Origin: an uncultured Planctomycetales bacterium
Lineage (GTDB): Bacteria > Planctomycetota > Planctomycetia > Isosphaerales > Isosphaeraceae
NCBI GenBank assembly: GCA_937997355.1
Contig: CALKTZ010000005.1
Location: forward strand, 1-7,933
Reading direction: 5' to 3'
DNA length: 7,933 nucleotides
Of the stretch, positions 1 through 4,937 are shown piece by piece (positions within the stretch are counted from its first letter, which is position 1; the number at the start of each line of letters is the position of its first letter). The position numbers were made by a program, and so were the translations under genes. Under the pieces are notes generated by a model. That model had not been told where the DNA came from and did no database searches. It saw nothing but the letters and a program-made list of their open reading frames with translations.

Positions 1-341
1 GCCGGCCGAGGATCACGGTCCTCATGGCCACCGACGACGAGCCGACCCTGCAAGATGCCCGGCCGGAATTTCGCGATTCCCTCCCGGCTCGGTTGAAGCG
101 ACTCACTCGATCGGAGACGGTTGCTTACCTGGCGGGCAAGCTGCGGGGGGCCGGACGGAATGAAAACGACGAGGTCTTCACCCCTCGGGCATTGACGAGG
201 CTTCACGCGGCGAGCGAGGGAATCCCTCGGACCATCGATCGGCTCGCGCTCCTGGCCCTGATGTCTGGAGCGGCCCGGGGCCTGGAGATGATCACGCCGG
301 AGATCGTCGAGGAACACCGCGACGAACCGTTTTTGCGTTGA
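1..341 (+). CDS. ExeA-like AAA+ ATPase, C-terminal end (5' truncated by window)
   Basis: The reading frame is open from the left edge (first full codon at base 3) to TGA at 339-341, giving about 112 residues. The ATG at 24 is internal: the residues before it (RPRITVL) run directly into MATDDEP as a beta-strand, as in the end of an AAA+ core. What follows matches the C-terminal lid of ExeA/GspA-type ATPases: RLKRLTRSETVAYLAGKL, then FTPRALTRLHAASEGIPRTI, where GIPRxI is the sensor-2 region. Walker A and B must lie upstream and are not visible. Family members hydrolyse ATP and are linked to secretion or peptidoglycan-associated assembly, or act as transposition helpers of the TniB type; which applies here cannot be told. 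Its stop lies only 8 nt from the stop of the convergent TPR gene, leaving no room for a separate terminator. Confidence 0.75.
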   Translation, partial: RPRITVLMATDDEPTLQDARPEFRDSLPARLKRLTRSETVAYLAGKLRGAGRNENDEVFTPRALTRLHAASEGIPRTIDRLALLALMSGAARGLEMITPEIVEEHRDEPFLR

Positions 342-349
342 ATTTCGCG

Positions 350-2014
350 TCAGGGCTTGGCTTTGGCTTCGCCGGTTTTTCCCTTTTCCAGTCGCTCCAA
401 CTCGGCGATGGCCAGCTGATATTCGTGAAGTTCGGAATTGCCATTCTCCTTGACCCATTGGAAATGGGCTTTTGCCTCATCCGGCAGTTTCTTGAACAAA
501 CGATCCATCCCGACATAGGTATGAGCGGCGGTCAGATACTCATTGGTATGATTCGGGTCGAAGAGCGGCCCCTCCTCGATGTCACCTCGGAGATAACGGA
601 TGAAAGGATCATGCCAGTCGTCCAATACATCTTTTTTCCCCTTGGCCAGATAATCGTCGAGGAACTTTCGGGCCTCCTCGGCCTTGCCCGATCGCCGCGC
701 CGCCAGATGCCCGAGGATGGTGGCGAAGGTGGCATAGCGAGTTTGCCATCCGATCTGGTGCAGGAATTCCTTCGTGCTGGAGATGACGTCGTCGTCACGT
801 TGAACCATCCAGTACGCAATGGTTCGGTAAAATTGCAACACGGGATCATCCGAACCGATCTTGATGGCCTCGGAGTAGTCCGCGATCGCCTTGTCGTACT
901 TCTTCCTGGCTTTCCAGGCATGGGCACGGCCGGAATACGCGTTTGCCTTGTTGGGATCGAGTTTGATGGCCTCGGAGTAGTCGTCGATGGCCTTGTCGTA
1001 ATCTTTTTTCCTGATCCATGCACTGGCTCGGTTGCAATAGGACCCCGAATCTTTGGGATCGAGTTTGATGGCCTCGGAGTAGTCGTCGATGGCCTTGTTG
1101 TACGCTTCCTTGGCACTCCAGACCCAGGCCCGGTTGGCAAAGGCGTCCGCGTTGTTGGGATCGATCTTGATGGCCTCGGAAAGGTCGTCGATGGCCTTGT
1201 CGTAGGCACCCTTTTCAACCAGGGCGCGGCCGCGTAAAACATAGGCCGTGGTGAGTTTGGGGTCGATCTTGATGGCCTCGGAAAGGTCGATGGACTTGTC
1301 GTACTCCTGCTTGGCTTTCCAGGCATAGCCCCGATTGTAGTAGAGATTGGGATTCTTCGGATCGATCTTGATGGCCTCGGTATAGTCGTCGATGGCCCTG
1401 TCATACTCCTGCTTGAGATTCCAGGTATAGGCACGGCTGAAGTAGGATTTTATGTTGTTGGGATCGATCTTGATGGATTCCGTATAGTCCGCGATCGCCC
1501 TGTCATACTCCTGCTTCTCATACCAGGCTCTGCCTCGGTTGTAATACGTGCTGGGATTCTTCGGATCGATCTTGATGGCCTCGGAATAATCGTCGATGGC
1601 CTTGCTGTACTCTTTCTTGAGAGTCCACGTATAAGCACGGCTGTAGTATGCCTCTGCATCGTCGGGATCGAGTTTGATGGCCTCGGAGTAGTCGGCGACG
1701 GCCTTGTCGTACTCCTCCTTGGCACTCCAGACCCAGGCCCGGCTGGAAAAGGCGTCCGCGTCGTTGGGGTCGAGCTTGATGGCCTCGGAGTAGTCGGCGA
1801 CGGCCTTGTCATACTCTTTCTTGAGGGTCCAGGCATAGCCTCGGCATTGGTAGGCGTGGGAGTCGGTCGGGTCGAGCTGGATATCCTCGGTGGCCTCGGC
1901 GATGACCTTGTCGGGGTCTTGATCGGGGTCCTCGTCCCGCGCCTGGAAGGCCAGGGAAACCGTCGACATGGCGACGATCAGGATTCCGGCGAGGACCAGC
2001 GAGGCTCGGCGCAT
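350..2014 (-). CDS. Exported TPR-repeat protein, paralogue 1 (554 aa)
   Basis: A Sec-type signal peptide occupies residues 1-22 (MRRASLVLAGILIVAMSTVS, likely cleavage after SLA22). There is no lipobox Cys, so the protein is predicted to be soluble in the periplasm or secreted. A short acidic linker leads into tetratricopeptide repeats from residue 53: ten good 34-residue units up to residue 391, consensus RAYxWxxKxEYDKAIxDYSEAIKxDP, plus a degenerate eleventh (392-425). Unit 6 is one residue short. Residues 426-554 form a conserved tail: RSGKAEEARKFLDDY, then FIRYLRGDIEE, then AAHTYVGMDRLF, then LHEYQLAIAELERLE. The spacing recalls the C-terminal part of E. coli NlpI, by memory only. TPR arrays bind proteins, so a scaffold role is inferred; no enzyme motif is seen. 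The ATG is chosen because GGAG lies 8 nt upstream and the signal peptide follows at once. It lies downstream of a paralogue on the same strand. Confidence 0.9.
   Translation of the reverse strand: MRRASLVLAGILIVAMSTVSLAFQARDEDPDQDPDKVIAEATEDIQLDPTDSHAYQCRGYAWTLKKEYDKAVADYSEAIKLDPNDADAFSSRAWVWSAKEEYDKAVADYSEAIKLDPDDAEAYYSRAYTWTLKKEYSKAIDDYSEAIKIDPKNPSTYYNRGRAWYEKQEYDRAIADYTESIKIDPNNIKSYFSRAYTWNLKQEYDRAIDDYTEAIKIDPKNPNLYYNRGYAWKAKQEYDKSIDLSEAIKIDPKLTTAYVLRGRALVEKGAYDKAIDDLSEAIKIDPNNADAFANRAWVWSAKEAYNKAIDDYSEAIKLDPKDSGSYCNRASAWIRKKDYDKAIDDYSEAIKLDPNKANAYSGRAHAWKARKKYDKAIADYSEAIKIGSDDPVLQFYRTIAYWMVQRDDDVISSTKEFLHQIGWQTRYATFATILGHLAARRSGKAEEARKFLDDYLAKGKKDVLDDWHDPFIRYLRGDIEEGPLFDPNHTNEYLTAAHTYVGMDRLFKKLPDEAKAHFQWVKENGNSELHEYQLAIAELERLEKGKTGEAKAKP
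740..1858 (-). repeat. 102-bp tandem repeats encoding TPR units 1-11 of paralogue 1
   Basis: Units of 102 bp (34 codons) run head to tail and remain similar at DNA level; for example ttgatggcctcggagtagtc recurs on the plus strand in several units. Units 3-4 (1451-1654) and 5-6 (1250-1450) form a higher-order pair: both start RAYTWxLKxEY, continue to AIKIDPKNP and then YYNRG. Units 2 and 8 share the rarer core WVWSAKE. Unit 6 has lost one codon, consistent with a gtcgtc to gtc slip near 1290 (KAIDDLSEAIK in unit 7 against KSIDLSEAIK in unit 6). The pattern points to internal duplication and unequal exchange. Confidence 0.85.
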
Positions 2015-2115
2015 GGTTGCCGCTCCGTTCGATCAGCGAAGTGGAGGGGAAGGATCAGGACAAGCTTCCCGGAGATTTCTTGATCCGAGATTTCTTATAT
2101 TACTACGAAATTCGA
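2015..2115 (-). promoter_or_regulatory. Upstream region of TPR paralogue 1, shared with paralogue 2
   Basis: Three blocks match the region upstream of paralogue 2. The proximal block (2016-2038) contains the ribosome binding site: GGAG at 2023-2026, 8 nt before the ATG, within AACGGAGCGGCAAC. The middle block (2075-2090) is a perfect 16-mer, TCTCGGATCAAGAAAT on the minus strand. The distal block (2103-2112) reads AATTTCGTAG, with one mismatch to the other copy. The distance between proximal and middle blocks is 15 nt longer here than in paralogue 2. I cannot assign -35 and -10 boxes with confidence. Conservation outside the coding region suggests a shared promoter or operator, though simple recent duplication would also explain it. 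Confidence 0.55.
2072..2096. repeat. 10-bp direct repeat upstream of TPR paralogue 1
   Basis: GAGATTTCTT occurs at 2072-2081 and again at 2087-2096, with a 15-bp centre-to-centre spacing and GATCC between the copies. The first copy overlaps the 16-mer shared with paralogue 2, where only one copy is clear. It could be a regulator binding site. The spacing is not an integral helical turn, which weakens that idea. Confidence 0.4.
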
Positions 2116-2224
2116 CCATGGCGAGGAAGTGCATGATGGAATCATCGCACAATCCATGCGGGCATTTCTTGCCGTCCCCGGTTTTCTCGATCGACCGTGC
2201 CATCCGGGGATAATCGGGGATTGG

Positions 2225-2256
2225 GAAGTCGCCGGGGAACTTCGCGGCGAGCCTTC
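2225..2256 (-). terminator. Possible hairpin after TPR paralogue 2
   Basis: About 23 nt past the stop of the 2279-3925 gene, GAAG (2225-2228) and CGCCG (2230-2234) pair with CGGCG (2245-2249) and CTTC (2253-2256), leaving a 10-nt loop and a small asymmetric bulge. No T-tract follows on the minus strand. A second weak pairing, CCCCGG at 2176-2181 with CCGGGG at 2204-2209, lies further on. This could be a terminator or mRNA 3'-end structure, but it is not a canonical intrinsic terminator. The rest of 2116-2278 holds nothing else I recognise. Confidence 0.25.
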
Positions 2257-2278
2257 ACAAACCGGATGGGATGGAATT

Positions 2279-3925
2279 TCAAGGCTTGGCATCGGTCGCG
2301 CCGGTTTTTTCCAGTCGATCCAATTCGGCAAGGGAGAGCGCGTACTCGATCAGGCTCGGCTTCCCGTGTTCTCGCACCCATCGGAAATGGGTCTTCGCAG
2401 CATCCGGGCGTTTCTTCAGGAGCTTATCGATCCCGAGATAGGTGTGCGATTCGGCCCGCTTGTCGTCGTCCGTCGATGCGGCGAGGAGTGCCTCCTCGTC
2501 GATTTCTCCTCGGAGATAACGGACCACGGGCAATGGCCATGCGGTCTTGTGCGCCTTGGCCTGATAGTCGTCGAGGAACTTTCGGGCCTCCTCCACCTTG
2601 CCCGATCGCCGCGCCGACAGATGCCCGAGGATTGCCGCGTAAGGAGCCTGGAGGGTGCCCCATCCTCCGTCCTCCAACACCCTGTTCATCCCGGCGATCG
2701 CGTCGCCGTCGCGGAGGAGGAGCCAGTAGGCGACGCCCCGGTTGAAGTGGAGCTCCGGACTGCGGGGATCGAGCTTGATCGCCTCGTCGTAATCGGCGAC
2801 GGCCTTATCATATTCCTTCTTGATTTTCCAAAGGACCGCCCGATTGGCGTATGCCACGGGATTCCGCGGATCGAGTTTGATGGCCTCGGAAAAGTCGGCG
2901 ATGGCCCTGTCATGCTGCTTCGTGCGTCTCAATGCGTAGCCGCGGCCATGATAAGAAGAGGCATCCCTGGGGTTGAGCTTGATTGCTTCGGTATAGTCGG
3001 CGATGGCCTTGTCGAATTCCTGCTTCTGATTCCAGGTGATGGCGCGGTCGTAATAGGCCCTGGCCGTCTTCGGATTCAGCCGGATGGCCTCGGAGAAATC
3101 GGCGATGGCCTTGTCGAGATCCCCTTTACTTCCCCAGGCGGTGCCGCGGCCGACAAAAGCCGAAGTGTTCCGGGGATCGAGCTTGATGGCTTCGGAATAA
3201 TCCGCGATCGCCTTATCATTCTCCCGCATCATGGACCAGGTGCCGCCTCGCCCCAGGTATGCCGTGGCGGATCCGGGATTGAGCTTGATCGCCTCGGAGA
3301 AGTCGGCGACGGCCTGATCGAATTGTCCCCGGGAGAACCGGGCGATGGCTCGACCATGGAAGCCATCGGGCGCCTTGGGCTCGAGTTTGATGACTTCGGA
3401 GAAGTCTTGAATCGCCTTGTCGAATTCCCCGTTGCGTTGCCAGGCGAGGGCTCGGTTGTAATAGGCACGAACGTCCTTGGGATCGATTCGGATGGCCTCG
3501 GAGAAATCGGCGATCGCCTCGTGATGTTTACCTTGAATCAACCGGGCATAACCGCGACCGACGTAAGCCGTCGCGAATTTGGGGTCGAGATTGATCACTT
3601 CGGAATAATCCGCGATCGCCTTGTCGATCTCCGCTTTGGCAAACCGGGCATAGCCGCGATTGTAGAGGGCAAGGATGCTCTTGGGATCGAGCTTGAGGGC
3701 CTCGTCGAGGTCTGCGATCGCCTTGTCGAATTCCCCTTTGCGTTCCCATGCGCCGCCGCGTTCAATGTATGCGGCAACATCCTTGGGATTGAACTTGATG
3801 GCCTCGGTGTAGTCGGCGATGATCTTGTCATCGTCCGGGGCCGGTTCCTGGGCACGGAATGCTGTGGAAATTGTCGACGCGATCAGGACAAACACCCAGG
3901 TGAGGATTCGCGAGGTTCGGCGCAT
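2279..3925 (-). CDS. Exported TPR-repeat protein, paralogue 2 (548 aa)
   Basis: The architecture matches paralogue 1: signal peptide 1-22 (cleavage likely after STA22, no lipobox), a short acidic linker, ten clear 34-residue TPR units at 51-390, a degenerate eleventh unit (391-424) and a conserved tail (425-548). Both proteins begin MRR and share AF at residues 22-23. The tail reads ILGHLSARRSGKVEEARKFL, then VVRYLRGEIDEEALL, then ESHTYLGIDKLLKK, then AKTHFRWV, then EYALSLAELDRLE. This order (RYLRG-I-E-LL, then E-x-x-YLG, then EY..A..EL) resembles the C-terminal part of NlpI, an outer-membrane adaptor for peptidoglycan hydrolases in E. coli, but here without a lipid anchor. That link is inference. 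The ATG has GGAG at 3934-3937, 8 nt upstream. Repeats here are more diverged from one another than in paralogue 1. Its own conserved upstream region suggests independent transcription, although read-through into paralogue 1 is possible. Confidence 0.9.
   Translation of the reverse strand: MRRTSRILTWVFVLIASTISTAFRAQEPAPDDDKIIADYTEAIKFNPKDVAAYIERGGAWERKGEFDKAIADLDEALKLDPKSILALYNRGYARFAKAEIDKAIADYSEVINLDPKFATAYVGRGYARLIQGKHHEAIADFSEAIRIDPKDVRAYYNRALAWQRNGEFDKAIQDFSEVIKLEPKAPDGFHGRAIARFSRGQFDQAVADFSEAIKLNPGSATAYLGRGGTWSMMRENDKAIADYSEAIKLDPRNTSAFVGRGTAWGSKGDLDKAIADFSEAIRLNPKTARAYYDRAITWNQKQEFDKAIADYTEAIKLNPRDASSYHGRGYALRRTKQHDRAIADFSEAIKLDPRNPVAYANRAVLWKIKKEYDKAVADYDEAIKLDPRSPELHFNRGVAYWLLLRDGDAIAGMNRVLEDGGWGTLQAPYAAILGHLSARRSGKVEEARKFLDDYQAKAHKTAWPLPVVRYLRGEIDEEALLAASTDDDKRAESHTYLGIDKLLKKRPDAAKTHFRWVREHGKPSLIEYALSLAELDRLEKTGATDAKP
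2654..3775 (-). repeat. 102-bp tandem repeats encoding TPR units 1-11 of paralogue 2
   Basis: Eleven consecutive 34-codon units run without any length change, from AAYIERGGAW (unit 1) to ELHFNRGVAY (degenerate unit 11). The consensus is RAxAWxxKxEFDKAIADFSEAIKLDP. Units differ from one another more than those of paralogue 1, with F or Y alternating at the ADF/ADY position. No clear two-unit higher-order period is seen here. Confidence 0.85.
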
Positions 3926-4015
3926 CGTTGCCGCTCCGTTGATTCAGCGCGGAGATCAAGCATTTCAGATATTTCTTGATCCGAGACGCGGATCATTCTG
4001 CGAAATTTAATGATG
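3926..4015 (-). promoter_or_regulatory. Upstream region of TPR paralogue 2, shared with paralogue 1
   Basis: It carries the same three blocks as paralogue 1: the proximal block with the GGAG ribosome binding site (3927-3949), the identical 16-mer TCTCGGATCAAGAAAT on the minus strand (plus-strand 3971-3986), and AATTTCGCAG (3998-4007). The middle-to-distal spacing is 11 nt here against 12 nt in the other copy. The region between this gene and the divergent DUF6677-like gene (3926-4194) is 269 bp and contains no other gene. Confidence 0.55.
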
Positions 4016-4110
4016 TCGTGGAAGTCCGCGATGCTTCGTTCAGTCGATGGCCTGATCGGGCTCCCCCGCTCGACGAGCGGAACGCGGGGTGGAATCTTTT
4101 GCCGGATTCG

Positions 4111-4119
4111 TGCTAGCAT
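4111..4119 (+). promoter_or_regulatory. Possible extended -10 for the DUF6677-like unit
   Basis: TGCTAGCAT fits an extended -10 (TGn followed by TAGCAT, 4114-4119) about 76 nt before the ATG at 4195. No convincing -35 box lies 17 nt upstream. This is a weak pattern match in the only intergenic region from which the plus-strand pair could be transcribed. Confidence 0.25.
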
Positions 4120-4194
4120 GAAGAACTTGATTGGCCCCGGGAAGCCTGGCGAGTTTCCCCATTTTTTCGCCGTCACCCCGAATCGATATCTCCC

Positions 4195-4764
4195 ATGACG
4201 CAGGTTCCCATCGACTTACGAAATCCCTACAAGGCCGCGTTCCTGGCCTGGCTGATTCCGGGGCTCGGGCATTATTACCAGGGGCGCACGCGCAAGGCGG
4301 TCCTCTACGCGCTCTGCATCTTCGGGCTCTACTTCCTCGGCTTCTCCATGGGAGACGGGAAGATCGTCTACTGGCGGTGGGTCAACCCGATCAACTTCCC
4401 CGAAAAGTTCTGCATCTATTACATCGGGCAGTTCTTCATGGGGCTGACCACCCTCCCCGCGCTGATCCAGGCGACCCTGACGGAGTGGGGGATGAACCCC
4501 ATCCTGTGGGGCTACCTGGCCGAGCCGTCGCAGAACGTGCTCAACGGGCTGTATCCGCGGCTGGGGAAGTGGGTTGAGATCGGGACCATTTATACGACGG
4601 TCGCCGGCCTGCTGAACATCCTGGCGATCTACGACGCCCTCGAAGGCCCCGCCTATCACGAGGTGGAGGAGTCCGAATCCTCCGCGGAAGCGGGCGAATT
4701 CGTCGCCGCCTTGCCGGCCGGATTCGTCGCGCGGAACCAGTCAACGGAAGGCTCGGCATCATGA
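4195..4764 (+). CDS. DUF6677-like multi-pass membrane protein (189 aa)
   Basis: A small integral membrane protein. The N-terminal part, NPYKAAFLAWLIPGLGHYYQ then GRTRKAVLYA, follows the helix, PGxGHxYxGR, helix pattern of TM2/DUF5683-like membrane domains and is what I recall for planctomycete DUF6677 proteins. Membrane segments are predicted near 13-27, 35-53, 73-93 and 129-147. The tail after residue 155 is acidic and low in complexity (EVEESESSAEAGE) and probably cytoplasmic or disordered. The biochemical function is unknown. The ATG at 4195 is the natural start because the conserved NP-x-K-A-A-F-L segment follows within 10 residues. However, no purine-rich ribosome binding site precedes it, so a leader-independent or weak start is possible. 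Its last four bases (ATGA) overlap the start of the next gene. Confidence 0.8.
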   Translation: MTQVPIDLRNPYKAAFLAWLIPGLGHYYQGRTRKAVLYALCIFGLYFLGFSMGDGKIVYWRWVNPINFPEKFCIYYIGQFFMGLTTLPALIQATLTEWGMNPILWGYLAEPSQNVLNGLYPRLGKWVEIGTIYTTVAGLLNILAIYDALEGPAYHEVEESESSAEAGEFVAALPAGFVARNQSTEGSAS

Positions 4765-4937
4765 ACGTCTACTGGGCCATCCTCCCCCTGGTGATCGCCA
4801 TCAGCCTGGTCTATGCCGCATCTCGCCATGAATCATGGTCGAGGATCTTCCAGCACGCCTTCCGGCTGAGCCTGTGGATCACCGGGATTCTCGTCGCCAC
4901 CACGGCGGTCCTGCTGATGATCAACAGCAAGGTCTGA
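4761..4937 (+). CDS. Small membrane protein (58 aa) coupled to the DUF6677-like gene
   Basis: The ATG at 4761-4763 overlaps the TGA of the upstream gene (ATGA), and GGAAGG at 4746-4751 sits 9 nt before it, a good ribosome binding site. The protein begins MNVYWAILPLVIAISLVYAA and has two hydrophobic segments, about 4-20 and 37-54, separated by a polar RHESWSRIFQHAFR stretch, and it ends MINSKV. I recall similar short proteins beside DUF6677 genes in planctomycetes, with an SLVYxAxRxExW core, but cannot verify this. Translational coupling implies joint function, perhaps as a partner subunit. It is short enough to be missed by a length cutoff. Its last 105 nt lie antisense to the 3' end of the 649-residue gene on the other strand. 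Confidence 0.75.
   Translation: MNVYWAILPLVIAISLVYAASRHESWSRIFQHAFRLSLWITGILVATTAVLLMINSKV

Noticed and set aside
338..1237. A 299-codon plus-strand open frame antisense to TPR paralogue 1.
   Set aside because: It has the same cause: GC-rich repeats with few stop triplets in the antisense frame. It also starts inside the stop region of the AAA gene without a ribosome binding site.
2129..3979. A 616-codon open frame on the plus strand across the whole second TPR gene, with its own 34-residue periodicity (for example GIELDGLGEVGDGLIE).
   Set aside because: It is the mirror of the TPR repeats. The minus strand has a signal peptide, a ribosome binding site and canonical TPR residues, while the plus frame matches no family and lacks a credible start.
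4216..4659. A 147-codon minus-strand open frame opposite the DUF6677-like gene.
   Set aside because: It is a shadow frame: the plus strand shows the conserved membrane domain and the ATGA-coupled downstream gene.
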